Source: Rhodanobacteraceae bacterium
GTDB lineage: Bacteria > Pseudomonadota > Gammaproteobacteria > Xanthomonadales > Rhodanobacteraceae
Length of the DNA stretch: 36,703 bases
Reading direction: 5' to 3'
Assembly: GCA_004299705.1 (NCBI GenBank)
Contig: SCQS01000062.1
Coordinates: 1 to 36,703, forward strand
Position numbers and translations under genes: made by a program. How positions within the stretch are numbered: the stretch's first letter is position 1; the number at the start of each line of letters is the position of its first letter. Shown here one piece after another: positions 25,233 through 35,448 of this stretch. The notes under the pieces are model-generated. The model was given only the letters and a program-made list of their open reading frames with translations. It had not been told where the DNA came from and searched no databases.

Positions 25233-26261
25233 ATGAGCAGCAAAGAGCGTTACAACGTCGCGATGGTCGGCGCCACCGGTGCGGTGGGCGAGACCCTGTT
25301 GTCCATCCTCGAAGAGCGCGAATTCCCGGTCGGCGAATTCGTGCCCGTGGCCAGCGAACGCTCGGCCGGGGGCAAGCTCAAGTTCGGCGGCAAACAGGTG
25401 ACCGTGCGCGACCTGGCGAAATACGACTTCGCCGGTATCGACATCGCGTTCTTCTCGGCCGGCGGTTCGGTCAGCCGCGAGCACGCGCCGCGCGCCGCGG
25501 CGGCCGGCGCGGTGGTGATCGACAACACTTCGGAGTTCCGCTACGTCGACGAGATTCCGTTGGTGGTCAGCGAGGTCAACCCGCACGCGATCGCCGAATA
25601 CACCAACCGCAACATCATCGCCAACCCGAACTGCTCGACCATGCAGATGCTGGTCGCGTTGGCGCCGATCCATCGTGCCGCGGGCATCGAGCGCATCAAT
25701 GTGGCGACCTATCAATCCGTTTCCGGCGCCGGGCGCTCGGGGATGGAGGAACTCGGCCACCAGACCGCCGACCTGCTGAATTTCCACGAGATCAAGCCGG
25801 AAAAATTCCCGGCGCAGATCGCCTTCAACGCGATCCCGCACATCGACGTGTTCCTCGACAACGGCTACACCAAGGAAGAAATGAAGATGGTGTGGGAAAC
25901 CCGCAAGATCCTCGAGGACGACGCCATCCAGGTGAACCCGACCTGCGTGCGCATCCCGGTGTTCTACGGGCATTCCGAAGCGGTGCACATCGAGACGCGC
26001 GAGAAGATCGACGCCACGACCGCGCGCGAACTGCTGGAGCACGCCGAGGGCGTGGTGGTGGTGGACGAACGCAAGCCCGGCGGTTATCCGACCGCGGTCG
26101 GGCACGCCGCCGGCAAGGATCCGGTGTTCGTGGGCCGCATCCGCGACGACATCTCGCACCCGAACGGGCTGGACCTGTGGGTGGTGTCCGACAACATCCG
26201 CAAGGGTGCGGCGTTGAACGCGGTGCAGATCGCGGAGATACTGATCCGCGACTATCTCTGA
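25233..26261 (+). CDS. asd: Aspartate-semialdehyde dehydrogenase
   Basis: Reduces aspartyl-phosphate to aspartate semialdehyde with NADPH, supplying lysine, diaminopimelate, methionine and threonine. The 342-residue protein has the NADP loop GATGAVG (13-19), the active-site cysteine Cys134 in NPNCSTMQM, the SGAGRSGMEEL loop, and the C-terminal histidine/arginine region (VRIPVFYGHSEAVHIET). These are marks of the shorter ASADH type seen in Gram-positives and xanthomonads rather than the E. coli form. The ATG at 25233 is preceded by AAGGA, 9 nt away; an in-frame start at 25182 lies inside the repeat and is rejected. Confidence 0.96.
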   Translation: MSSKERYNVAMVGATGAVGETLLSILEEREFPVGEFVPVASERSAGGKLKFGGKQVTVRDLAKYDFAGIDIAFFSAGGSVSREHAPRAAAAGAVVIDNTSEFRYVDEIPLVVSEVNPHAIAEYTNRNIIANPNCSTMQMLVALAPIHRAAGIERINVATYQSVSGAGRSGMEELGHQTADLLNFHEIKPEKFPAQIAFNAIPHIDVFLDNGYTKEEMKMVWETRKILEDDAIQVNPTCVRIPVFYGHSEAVHIETREKIDATTARELLEHAEGVVVVDERKPGGYPTAVGHAAGKDPVFVGRIRDDISHPNGLDLWVVSDNIRKGAALNAVQIAEILIRDYL

Positions 26262-26289
26262 TCGCGGACAGCCGCGGGTGGGCAGACAC

Positions 26290-26607
26290 ATGACACGTTG
26301 CACCCTGTTGCGGGTTTCGCTTGCTTGCAGCGTTCTGCTTGGCGCGTCGCTGGCGGCGGTCGCGGCGCCACCAGCATCCCAGCGCGGAACGCACGCCGAC
26401 TTGCAGGCGCAGGTGAAGGCAATTGACGCCAAAATTGCCGCAGCGCGTACGCACAACACCGCGCTGCAATCGCAGGTGGCGCAGATGGAAGGGCAGAACG
26501 CCACGCAGAAGACGCAGTTGCAACAGCGCGATGCCGAGATAGCGGCGCTGCAGAAGAGACTGCAGGCGGCCGGGGCACCGACGTCGGCGGGTTCCGCCGG
26601 GCATTGA
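26290..26607 (+). CDS. Small periplasmic coiled-coil protein
   Basis: Predicted 105-residue exported protein with no recognised family. A signal peptide (MTRCTLLRVSLACSVLLGAS, cleavage near AVAAPP) is followed by one long heptad-rich helix (about 35-93, for example QVKAIDAKIAAARTHNTALQ) and a Gly/Ala-rich end. It has no transmembrane segment beyond the leader and no cysteine in the mature part. It lies between asd (28 bp) and fimV (128 bp). A role at the envelope near FimV is only a guess from position. Confidence 0.75.
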   Translation: MTRCTLLRVSLACSVLLGASLAAVAAPPASQRGTHADLQAQVKAIDAKIAAARTHNTALQSQVAQMEGQNATQKTQLQQRDAEIAALQKRLQAAGAPTSAGSAGH

Positions 26608-26735
26608 GCGCGGACGACGGCCTTCTTGCATGGGCTTGGTGATTGACGGTTTCTGCAATACCCTTGCGCTCGCGCGGGGCCTGCCGTGATGAACAAGTCC
26701 CGGGGCGCCCATCTGCCGGTTGGGGAACTTGGTTC

Positions 26736-28595
26736 ATGAAGTTGAAACTCCGCATTGCATGTGCCGCTTTGTTGGCCGCGACAGCCCTGCCGGCCTTGGC
26801 GCTCCAGCTCGGCGACATCCAGGTCAAGTCGGCCCTCAACCAGCCGCTGGTCGCCGCAATCCCGTTGCATCCGAAGAACCTGACCGAGCTGGATGGCCTG
26901 ACGGTGGGGTTGGCTTCCGCCGCGGACTTCAAGCGCGCCGGCCTGCCGCTGACGCCGACCGACCAGACCCTGCGCTTCCACGTCGTCACCGACAACAACG
27001 GCCAGAAGCTGATCCTCGTGACCAGCAGCCAGCCAGTCACCGATCCGTACCTCGATTTCCTGGTACAGGTGAACACGCGCGAAGGCAAGCAGGTTCGCGA
27101 GTTCGTGGTGTTGCTGAATCCGGTGATCGCGGCCCCGGCACCGGCGGTACAGGCAGCCCCGGTCGCCAGCACCCCGACGGCGTCCGCGGCGCAGCCGGCG
27201 CAATTGCCCGCGCCTTCGCAGTTCCCGCAGCCGAAGACTTCGGCCGCGCCGCAACCGGCGCCGCCCAGCCCGGCACCGGCCGCCCAGCCGCAGCAGCCGG
27301 CCTACCTGCCCACGAAAATCGATGTCCACCGTGGCGATACGTTGTACGGGATCGCCCGCCAGCTTTCGCAAAATACCGGCGGCAGCATCAATCAAGTGAT
27401 GCTTGCCCTGCAGGCGGCCAACCCCAAAGCGTTCTTCAAGGACAACATCGACAACCTCAGGGCGGGCGCCATCCTGCGCATCCCGACGCGCGAACTGATC
27501 GACCAGCGCAGCGTCAGGGCGGCGGCAGCCGAGGTGCATCGCCAGTACGTGGCGTGGCGGGCAGCCAAGCCGCACCCCGCGACGGTGGTCGAAGGCGCTG
27601 CCGCGCAGGCCGCGGCGAATGCGGCGCCCAGTCCCGGCAAGGCGCCTGCAAGTTCCGACCACCTGACCCTGGTGCCCCCGACCGGAACCGCCGGTGCGGC
27701 CAACAATCGCGCGGGCGTCAAGGGCGGCACCGGCACCGCGACCGTGGCAGGCCTGCGTCAGCAATTGCAGACCGACCGTGATTCCCTGGTCAGCCTCAAC
27801 CAGTCCAACTCCGACCTCGAGTCGCGCGTGCGCAGCCTCGAGGACATCTCGGAAAAGTCCGGCAAGCTCTTGAGTTTGAAGGATGCGACGATCGCCGAAT
27901 TGCAGCGCAAATTGGCGGCGGTGCAGTCGGGTACGACCGGCGCCACGGCCGTCAGCGCCGGCAAGGCGCAAGCCGCCAAGCCCGCGGCAAGCGCGAAAGC
28001 CGCAAAGAGTTCGAACGCGCACGCGGGCTCGCCGTGGTACGCGTCGCTGCTGACATGGGTCATCGTCGCGCTGGTCGTGCTGGCGCTGATCGTGCTGACC
28101 GTCCTCAGGAGGCGTCGTGGTACTGCGTCGGGAGATGCGGTGCGCGGTCCGCTCGCCGACCCCGACGACGTTTCGCCACAGGCGGGCGAGGCAGCCGTGC
28201 AACCGGAAACCGTCGATGCCGACGCCGACACGGATGTGGCGTCGCCGCGGCATGGGTCAGTGGCCGAACCCATGGCGGAAGCGCCGCACGATCCCTATGG
28301 CCTGGCCGCGTTGTATCAACCACACGCCGGGCGCGCTGACAACCCGTCGTCACCCGGCGTGTCCGAACCGGATGCTCCGGCGGCCGAACCCGCGCCCGAA
28401 CCGCCGGTGGAGGCCGCCGTGCCCGAACCGGTGTACAGCGACGATCCGGTCGACACCAAGCTCGATCTGGCCCGCGCGTACATCGACATGGGCGACCCGG
28501 TTGGCGCGCGCGCCATGCTTGAGGAAGTGCTGGAAGAGGGCTCGCAGACGCAGAAGGACGAGGCCAAGCGTCTGCTGGCCGACGCCGAGGGTTGA
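26736..28595 (+). CDS. fimV: FimV-type pole/pilus assembly protein
   Basis: Inner-membrane hub for polar type IV pilus assembly and cyclic-AMP-linked twitching in Pseudomonas. Order in the 619 residues: signal peptide (1-22), conserved FimV N-domain (LQLGDIQVKSALNQPLVAAI and on to about 130), Pro/Ala linker, LysM peptidoglycan-binding domain (about 195-250), and a coiled coil (about 345-400). A single transmembrane helix follows near 434-457, then an acidic cytoplasmic linker and the C-terminal FimV domain (KLDLARAYIDMGDPVGARAM). It is shorter than P. aeruginosa FimV (over 900 residues), mainly in the acidic linker. truA starts 9 nt after the stop. Confidence 0.93.
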   Translation: MKLKLRIACAALLAATALPALALQLGDIQVKSALNQPLVAAIPLHPKNLTELDGLTVGLASAADFKRAGLPLTPTDQTLRFHVVTDNNGQKLILVTSSQPVTDPYLDFLVQVNTREGKQVREFVVLLNPVIAAPAPAVQAAPVASTPTASAAQPAQLPAPSQFPQPKTSAAPQPAPPSPAPAAQPQQPAYLPTKIDVHRGDTLYGIARQLSQNTGGSINQVMLALQAANPKAFFKDNIDNLRAGAILRIPTRELIDQRSVRAAAAEVHRQYVAWRAAKPHPATVVEGAAAQAAANAAPSPGKAPASSDHLTLVPPTGTAGAANNRAGVKGGTGTATVAGLRQQLQTDRDSLVSLNQSNSDLESRVRSLEDISEKSGKLLSLKDATIAELQRKLAAVQSGTTGATAVSAGKAQAAKPAASAKAAKSSNAHAGSPWYASLLTWVIVALVVLALIVLTVLRRRRGTASGDAVRGPLADPDDVSPQAGEAAVQPETVDADADTDVASPRHGSVAEPMAEAPHDPYGLAALYQPHAGRADNPSSPGVSEPDAPAAEPAPEPPVEAAVPEPVYSDDPVDTKLDLARAYIDMGDPVGARAMLEEVLEEGSQTQKDEAKRLLADAEG

Positions 28596-28604
28596 CGGAA
28601 CGCG

Positions 28605-29408
28605 ATGCGCGTCGCGCTGGGCATCGAATACGACGGCACCGATTTCTTCGGCTGGCAGCGGCTGGGCCACGGGCCCAGTGTGCAGGCGGAGGTCGAGTCC
28701 GCCTTGTCGTTCGTGGCCAACCATCCGGTCGAAGTGACTTGCGCGGGCCGCACCGATGCCGGCGTGCACGCACGTTGCCAGGTCGTGCACTTCGACACCG
28801 CCGCCGAGCGTGATGCGCGCGCCTGGGTGCTGGGCGCGACCACACGGCTGCCGCGCGCGCTCGCGGTTCTGTGGGCGCGATCCGTACCGGATGACTTCAG
28901 TGCGCGCTTCTCGGCACGGGCGCGGCGCTACCGTTATGTATTGCTGAATCGCGCGATCCGTCCGGCGCTGGAAGCCCGTTTCGTGGCGTGGGAACGCGTG
29001 CCGCTGGATTCCAGCGCGATGCATGCCGCCGCACAGGCCTTGCTGGGCGAGCACGATTTTTCCTCGTTCCGCGCGGTGTCCTGCCAGGCTCGCCACGCGC
29101 GCCGTTGCGTCACGGAGATTTCGGTCAGGCGCGACGGCGAACACGTGGTCGTCGAGATCGAAGCCAACGCCTTCCTGCATCACATGGTGCGCAACATCGT
29201 GGGCTCGCTGCTGGAGGTCGGGCGCGGCGAGCGACCGGTCGCGTGGATAGCCGAACTGCTTGCCGCGCGCGACCGCAACGTCGCCGGCATCACCGCGATG
29301 CCGCAGGGGCTGACGTTCCTTGGTCCGAAATATCCGGCACAATGGAACCTTCCGCCCGAAGTCACGCTGCCAAAGCAAGAGCATCCATCCGCAAATGAAC
29401 GCCAATGA
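28605..29408 (+). CDS. truA: tRNA pseudouridine(38-40) synthase
   Basis: Converts uridines 38-40 of the tRNA anticodon stem to pseudouridine. The 267-residue protein has the [13 protein letters not shown] start, the catalytic aspartate Asp51 in [15 protein letters not shown], the [12 protein letters not shown] block and the [15 protein letters not shown] end that are standard for TruA. The last codons (after PKQEHPS) and the TGA stop lie inside an inverted repeat element that starts at 29388, so the final ANERQ residues are repeat-encoded. It is closely spaced after fimV, as in other xanthomonads. Confidence 0.96.
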   Translation: MRVALGIEYDGTDFFGWQRLGHGPSVQAEVESALSFVANHPVEVTCAGRTDAGVHARCQVVHFDTAAERDARAWVLGATTRLPRALAVLWARSVPDDFSARFSARARRYRYVLLNRAIRPALEARFVAWERVPLDSSAMHAAAQALLGEHDFSSFRAVSCQARHARRCVTEISVRRDGEHVVVEIEANAFLHHMVRNIVGSLLEVGRGERPVAWIAELLAARDRNVAGITAMPQGLTFLGPKYPAQWNLPPEVTLPKQEHPSANERQ

Positions 29409-29465
29409 ACGCGAATAACAGCGGTCGGCCTGAACCATTTGCGTTCATTTGCGTTCATTCGCGGA
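29388..29465. repeat. Inverted element of 10-bp units across the truA stop
   Basis: The left arm (29388-29418) contains AAATGAACGC CAATGAACGC GAAT, and the right arm (29438-29465) reads TTTGCGTTCA TTTGCGTTCA TTCGCGGA. The arms are near-perfect reverse complements of about 27 bp around a 19-nt loop. The unit differs from that of the aroC/asd and trpB/trpA elements (ATGAACGC instead of ACACGGAT) but has the same 10-bp step and layout. It includes the truA stop codon and ends 25 nt before trpF. Confidence 0.75.
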
Positions 29466-29490
29466 CTGATTTGGCTTTTGTATTGAAGTC

Positions 29491-30125
29491 ATGAGCCGCA
29501 CCCGCGTAAAGATCTGCGGTGTCACCCGTGTCGAGGACGCTTTGCTCGCCTGCGAGCTGGGCGCCGACGCGATCGGCATGGTGATGACTGCATCCAGTCC
29601 GCGTTGCGTGCCGGTCGAACGTGCCCGCGCGATTCGCGAAGCGCTGCCGGCGTTCGTGGATGCGGTGGTGTTGACGCACGATCTCCCCGCGGATCGCGTG
29701 CGCGCGATCATCGACGGCGTGCGACCCGACCTCGTGCAATTCCACGGTCTGGAAGACGCGGCGTTCTGCGGATCGTTCGGGGTGCACTACACCAAGGCGC
29801 TGGGCATGGATGGCGACGTCGACGTGCGCGCCGTCGCGGCGGCGCACCCACAGGCATCGGGTTTCGTGCTGGACGGCCATCCGCCCGGCCAACAGGGTGG
29901 GCGTGGCAAGACCTTCGACTGGTCGCGCATTCCGCGGGATCTTGGGCGACCGGTCATCCTCGCCGGTGGGTTGAACCCCGACAACGTGGGCGAGGCTATC
30001 CGCACGGTGCGGCCATGGGCCGTGGACCTTGCCAGCGGCGTCGAGTCCTCGCCCGGGATCAAGGACGCTGTCAAAATGCGGGCCTTCTTTGCGGCCGTGC
30101 GTGCCGCGCAGGACGAAGCGCAACG

Positions 30126-30129
<4 letters not shown>
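29491..30129 (+). CDS. trpF: Phosphoribosylanthranilate isomerase
   Basis: Third step of tryptophan synthesis after anthranilate, an Amadori rearrangement in a TIM barrel. The 212-residue protein has the general base Cys9 in RVKICGVTR and the general acid Asp128 in [12 protein letters not shown]. The phosphate-binding ends [11 protein letters not shown] and [14 protein letters not shown] are also present. The start at 29491 lies just after the inverted element. Its TGA overlaps the trpB ATG (ATGA), so the two are coupled. Only trpF, trpB and trpA are here; trpE, G, D and C must lie elsewhere, as is usual in the group. Confidence 0.97.
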
Positions 30130-31354
<1,225 letters not shown>

Positions 31355-31364
<10 letters not shown>

Positions 31365-31455
31365 CACGGATCAACACGGATGAACACGGATCAAAGCTTC
31401 GATCTGAAAGACCAAATGCCTTATCCGGCTTTTTCCGTGTCAATCCGTGTCCAAA
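31355..31455. repeat. Inverted element of 10-bp units between trpB and trpA
   Basis: The left arm reads TTGACACGGA TCAACACGGA TGAACACGGA TCAA, framed by its own 9-bp palindrome (AAGCTTTGA and TCAAAGCTT, 31355-31399). The right arm (31433-31455) is TTCCGTGTCA ATCCGTGTCC AAA. The arms pair over about 22 bp around a loop of roughly 50 nt. It contains the trpB stop codon and a possible GTG start for trpA at 31447. It is the same type as the aroC/asd element. Confidence 0.75.
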
Positions 31456-31467
31456 AGAATTAATCGC

Positions 31468-32268
31468 ATGAACCGCATTGATGCAAGATTCTCCGACCTG
31501 CGCGCGAGCGGGGGCACGGCGCTGATCCCCTTCATCACCGCGGGCGATCCGTTGCCCGATGCCACGGTGGCGCTGATGCATGCACTGGTCGAGGCGGGCG
31601 CCGACGTGATCGAGCTGGGCGTACCGTTTTCCGATCCGATGGCGGATGGGCCGGTGATCCAGCACGCCGATGAGCGCGCGCTGCGCAACCGCGTCGGCAC
31701 CGCGGATATTTTGCAATGGGTGCGCGAGTTTCGCGAATGCGATTCGGAAACGCCGGTCGTGTTGATGGGTTATCTGAACCCCATCGAGATCCACGGCATC
31801 GAGCGCTTTGCGCGAGAAGCCGCGGACGCCGGCGTGGACGGTGTGCTGGTGGTGGATTGCCCGATCGAGGAAGACGCGACCCTGCAGCCCCTGCGCGATG
31901 CCGGCTTGCAACGCATTTTGCTGGTGGCGCCGACGACGTCCGATGTGCGGCTTGCGCGCGCGATCGATGCGGCGGAGGGCTATCTCTACTACGTGTCGTT
32001 TGCCGGCATCACCGGCGCGGCGAAACTGTCGACCGCCGATATCGCGCAACGCGTGGCGGCGATCCGCGCGGGCGCGAAGGTGCCTGTTGCGGTCGGGTTC
32101 GGCATCAAGGACGCGCAAAGCGCCAAGGCCGTCGCGGCATTCGCCGACGCGGTGGTGATCGGCTCGGCGCTGGTGGGTGCGTTGGCCGGCGCGGTGACAT
32201 CCGACGAGGTTTGCCGGGGTGCACACGGCTTTCTGGCGCCGATCCGTGGGGCGCTGGACGGGCGCTGA
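31468..32268 (+). CDS. trpA: Tryptophan synthase alpha chain
   Basis: Splits indole-3-glycerol phosphate and passes indole to TrpB. The 266-residue TIM barrel has the catalytic pair Glu49 and Asp60 in DVIELGVPFSDPMADGP, with the same numbers as in Salmonella TrpA. The VSFAGITGA loop and the phosphate site VGFGIKDAQS are also present. The ATG at 31468 begins the family sequence (MNRIDARFSDL). A GTG at 31447 in the same frame would add seven residues encoded by the repeat and is less likely. accD follows after 51 bp. Confidence 0.96.
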   Translation: MNRIDARFSDLRASGGTALIPFITAGDPLPDATVALMHALVEAGADVIELGVPFSDPMADGPVIQHADERALRNRVGTADILQWVREFRECDSETPVVLMGYLNPIEIHGIERFAREAADAGVDGVLVVDCPIEEDATLQPLRDAGLQRILLVAPTTSDVRLARAIDAAEGYLYYVSFAGITGAAKLSTADIAQRVAAIRAGAKVPVAVGFGIKDAQSAKAVAAFADAVVIGSALVGALAGAVTSDEVCRGAHGFLAPIRGALDGR

Positions 32269-32319
32269 AGCGCGGGGCGGTGTATCCTGTGCCGTTGAAA
32301 TCCAAGGCGGGAATCCCTC

Positions 32320-33183
32320 GTGTCCTGGCTGCAGAAACTGACATCGCCGAAGATCCGTACCGAGGCCGCCCCGGCTCGCGGCAAGGTGCCGGAAGGCGTC
32401 TGGGAAAAATGTTCGGGTTGCGGCATCGGCCTGTATCGCCCCGAGCTGGAGCGCAACCTGATGGTGTGCCCCAAGTGCGGACACCATCATCCCATCGCGG
32501 CGCGCGCGCGGCTGGCGGCGTTCCTCGACGAGGGCGGCAATGAACTGGACGCGAGCCTGGCGCCGATTGACTCGCTGAAATTCCGGGATTCCAAACGCTA
32601 TCGCGATCGCATCCTGGCCGCGCAGAAAGCCACTGGTGAAAAGGACGCACTGATCGCGGTCGAGGGCGCGCTCAAGGGCATGCCGGTGGTCGCCTGCGCG
32701 TTCGAGTTCTCCTACATGGGCGGTTCGATGGGTTCGGTGGTGGGCGAAAAGATCACCCGTGCCGCCGAAACCGCGCTGCGTGACAAGGCGCCTTTCATCT
32801 GTTTCACCGCCACCGGCGGTGCGCGCATGCAGGAGGGTCTGCAATCGCTGCTGCAGATGGCCAAGACCTCCGCCGCGCTGGCGCGTTTGCGTGAGGCCGG
32901 CCTGCCGTACATCGTGGTGCTGACCCACCCGACCACCGGCGGCGTGTCCGCGAGTCTCGCGATGCTGGGCGACATCCAAATCGCCGAGCCCAAGGCGCTG
33001 ATCGGTTTCGCCGGTCCGCGCGTGATCGAGCAGACCGTGCGCGAAACGCTTCCGGAAGGTTTCCAGCGTTCCGAGTTCCTGCTTGAACATGGCGCGATCG
33101 ACATGATCTGCGACCGCCGCGAACTGCGCGACCGCGTCGCCGAACTGGTCGCGATCCTGACCCATCACGACAAGGTGGCGTGA
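32320..33183 (+). CDS. accD: Acetyl-CoA carboxylase, carboxyltransferase beta subunit
   Basis: Transfers the carboxyl group from carboxybiotin to acetyl-CoA to form malonyl-CoA, together with AccA. The 287-residue protein has the four-cysteine zinc ribbon (Cys31, 34, 50, 53 in [11 protein letters not shown] and [11 protein letters not shown]). The carboxyltransferase core follows, with [22 protein letters not shown]-type [11 protein letters not shown] and [17 protein letters not shown]. It starts at GTG 32320 with AAGGCGGG upstream. A large palindromic element follows 44 nt after the stop and probably ends the transcript or weakens read-through into folC. Confidence 0.97.
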   Translation: MSWLQKLTSPKIRTEAAPARGKVPEGVWEKCSGCGIGLYRPELERNLMVCPKCGHHHPIAARARLAAFLDEGGNELDASLAPIDSLKFRDSKRYRDRILAAQKATGEKDALIAVEGALKGMPVVACAFEFSYMGGSMGSVVGEKITRAAETALRDKAPFICFTATGGARMQEGLQSLLQMAKTSAALARLREAGLPYIVVLTHPTTGGVSASLAMLGDIQIAEPKALIGFAGPRVIEQTVRETLPEGFQRSEFLLEHGAIDMICDRRELRDRVAELVAILTHHDKVA

Positions 33184-33227
33184 CGCCTTGCGCGATTCGC
33201 AGTTGCGCGTGAGCACCGCGTGCGGGT

Positions 33228-33968
33228 CACCCCCTTCGGGACGAAGGGGGTCGATGCGAAGCATCGGGGGGATGTCAACATCCCTGTCCCGTTTCCGTGG
33301 ACTTGTCGCCAATCGCGAAAACACCGGCATGACGTCCCTGTCATTTTCCGCGCGCCTCCGGTGCGCGCGGGTGACTTCTCTTTGTTTGGCCAAAGAGAAG
33401 TCACCAAGAGAAAGGCCACCCCGGTGCTGCGTTTTTCGTCCATCCATGGACGAAAAATTCGTGAGGTCCGGCCGGGCTTGCCGACGCGCCCTCCGTGGCG
33501 CGGCGGCAAGTGGGCGCAATCCCTTGCGCCCACCCTGCGGGCCTTCTCGTCCGGCCCGCACCGCAGCACAGGGGCCCCAGTTCCGCTTCGATGACGGCCA
33601 TCGTGGCCTAGTGCGAAGCGAGGCCGAGCAAACTGCTTCGCCCGTCACGCGCGCAGGATGCGCGCCAAGCGGGGCCCCTCGAACACGGCGAGTGGCCGAT
33701 GGAAAAGTCCGAAGGATGGCGCACAGGATGTGCGCCAGTTCGCCGCAGGCACAGGGACGTGCCTTCGGCGAACCCCGGCGGCCGCGAGCGAACCCACAGC
33801 CCATGGACGGGCGAAGGGCGTGTTCGCGGGGTGGCCTTCTCTTGGGTGACTTTCTCTTGGCCACGCAAGAGAAAGTTACCCGTGCGCGCGGGACGCGCAC
33901 GGAAAAAGACAGGGATGTCATCCCCCCGCCGCTGCGCGGCGACCCCCTTCCTTTGGAAGGGGGTGTCG
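33228..33968. repeat. Large palindromic composite element between accD and folC
   Basis: About 740 bp made of two inverted, diverged copies. The best arms are 33329-33422 and 33828-33921 (reverse complement): both read ATGAC(G/A)TCCCTGTC, TTTCCG, a G+C hairpin, then GTGACTTCTCTTTG or its variant, CCAAGAGAAAG and GGCCACCCC. Each arm has its own hairpin (GTGACTTCTCTTTG pairing with CCAAAGAGAAGTCAC). The outer ends also match: CCCCCTTCGGGACGAAGGGG at 33230 and its counterpart near 33943-33965. The inner parts share GGGGCCCC and a GCGCAnnnnnTGCGCC hairpin. Frames across it are open by composition only. No transposase is encoded. Similar GTGACTTT/CTTTGG hairpin elements are known to me from other Xanthomonadaceae genomes, with no established function. 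Confidence 0.75.
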
Positions 33969-34038
33969 AATTCCTCGTTCATGGTATTTGGAATCAGGGC
34001 GGGGATGTCATAGTGCGCGACGCAGAAGGAACCGCGTC

Positions 34039-35358
34039 ATGAAAACCCTCAGCGAGTGGCTGGACTACCAGCAACATATCCACGCGCGCGGCATCGACAT
34101 GGGCCTGGAGCGCGTGCACGAAGTTTGGCAGCGCATGGGTGCCAAGCGGCCGGCGCCGGTGGTGGTCACGGTTGGCGGCACCAACGGCAAGGGTTCGACG
34201 GTTGCGTTCCTGGAAGCCATGCTCCGCGCGGGCGGGATGCGCGTCGGCACCTATACATCGCCGCACATCCTGCGCTACAACGAACGCGTGCGCGTGGATG
34301 GCATTGAAGTGGGCGATGCGACACTGGTCGCGGCGTTCGAACGCATCGAATCGGCACGCGGTTCGACCACGCTCACCTATTTCGAGTTCGGCACGCTGGC
34401 CGCGTTCGATATCTTCGCGCGCGCCGGTCTGGATGTCGCAGTGCTGGAAGTCGGCCTGGGCGGTCGGCTGGACGCGGTGAACATCGTCGATGCGGATTGT
34501 TCGATCGTGGTGACGGTTGATCTGGACCACATGGAATACCTCGGTCCCGACCGCGAATCGATCGGGCGGGAAAAGGCGGGCATTTTTCGTCCGGGCAGGC
34601 CCGCAATCGTGGGCGAAACCCGCCCACCCCAATCGCTGCTTGGCCACGCCAGGGCAATCGGGGCACGGGTGGAAATGCTCGGACGCGATTTCGGATGGGA
34701 GCCGCAGGTGGGCGCCTTGACGTGGTGGCATCGCGATCCCGCGCAGCCGCGTTACGTTGCGCCCGCGCAAGGCGCGGCGGGGATCGTGCTGCACGGCGAA
34801 CTGGCGCTCGAAGGCGCATTCCAGTACCACAATGCGGCGAGCGCAATCGCGGCGCTGCATGCCCTGGGTGATCGCGTGCGCTGGGACGTACGTGCGCTGC
34901 AAAAGCCGGCTGCGGGCGCACGCGCCGCGCCGCTGCTGGCCGGTCGCCTGCAACATCTGGCCAGCCGGCCCGACCTGGTCATCGATGTCGGGCACAACCC
35001 GCAGGCTGCACGCGAATTGGCGCTGTGGCTGGATCGCCATCCGGTGGCGGGCACAACCCGCGCGGTATTCGGCGCGCTGGCCGACAAGGACGTCGAGGGT
35101 GTGGTGGCGGCGCTGGGCGCGCGCATCGACCGCTGGTATCTGGCGGGGCTGGTCGATGAATCGCCGCGCGGCGAGACCACCGCGCGGTTGGCCGCGCGTG
35201 TGCGTGTGGCGATCCCTGACGCCGTGTGCGAGCTGTATCCGGACATTCCCTCGGCGCTTGCGGCTGCACGTGCCGCAGCGGCGCCCGACGACCGCATCAT
35301 CGCGTTCGGGAGCTTCCACGTGGTGGCGCCGGTGTTGCGGCAAGCCGGCCCGCTATAA
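34039..35358 (+). CDS. folC: Folylpolyglutamate synthase / dihydrofolate synthase
   Basis: Adds glutamate to dihydropteroate and to folates with ATP. The 439-residue protein has the P-loop GTNGKGST (47-54), YTSPHILRYNERVRVDG, EVGLGGRLDAVN and DLDHMEYLGPDRESIGREKA. It also has the C-domain ligase motif DVGHNPQAA and the final FGSFHVVAPVL. GAAGGAACCGCGTC precedes the ATG at 34039, which decides the start over the longer open frame from 33988. The accD-folC-SPOR-cvpA order is common in gammaproteobacteria. Confidence 0.96.
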   Translation: MKTLSEWLDYQQHIHARGIDMGLERVHEVWQRMGAKRPAPVVVTVGGTNGKGSTVAFLEAMLRAGGMRVGTYTSPHILRYNERVRVDGIEVGDATLVAAFERIESARGSTTLTYFEFGTLAAFDIFARAGLDVAVLEVGLGGRLDAVNIVDADCSIVVTVDLDHMEYLGPDRESIGREKAGIFRPGRPAIVGETRPPQSLLGHARAIGARVEMLGRDFGWEPQVGALTWWHRDPAQPRYVAPAQGAAGIVLHGELALEGAFQYHNAASAIAALHALGDRVRWDVRALQKPAAGARAAPLLAGRLQHLASRPDLVIDVGHNPQAARELALWLDRHPVAGTTRAVFGALADKDVEGVVAALGARIDRWYLAGLVDESPRGETTARLAARVRVAIPDAVCELYPDIPSALAAARAAAAPDDRIIAFGSFHVVAPVLRQAGPL

Positions 35359-35359
35359 T
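35354..35359 (+). promoter_or_regulatory. -10 box for the SPOR gene, overlapping the folC stop
   Basis: A perfect TATAAT whose last bases include the folC stop codon. It is 90 nt upstream of the SPOR gene. No good -35 box lies at 17 bp; TTGCGG at 35335 is 13 bp away. Promoters with weak -35 boxes are frequent in this group. Confidence 0.4.
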
Positions 35360-35448
35360 TTTGTCCGCTTGCTCTTCCGGCGTTCGAGCAGACGCGTCGC
35401 GACGCGCCGCTCGACGCCAGCGGTCACCCGTCTTGCGGAATTGATCCC

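Noticed and set aside
25215-28253. Very long open frame (1012 codons) on the minus strand opposite asd and fimV
   Set aside because: It is antisense to genes with clear family motifs; its Arg/His/Gly-rich product is typical of the complementary frame in high-G+C DNA. The same holds for 31345-33921 (-), 12567-13811 (+) and 3172-4827 (+).
33228-33968. Palindromic element considered as an insertion sequence
   Set aside because: The inverted arms suggest it, but no transposase fragment is encoded and no target-site duplication could be recognised.
33188-34042. Open frames of up to 284 codons on both strands between accD and folC
   Set aside because: They cross the palindromic repeat element and consist of its hairpins; no domain or ribosome site is visible.
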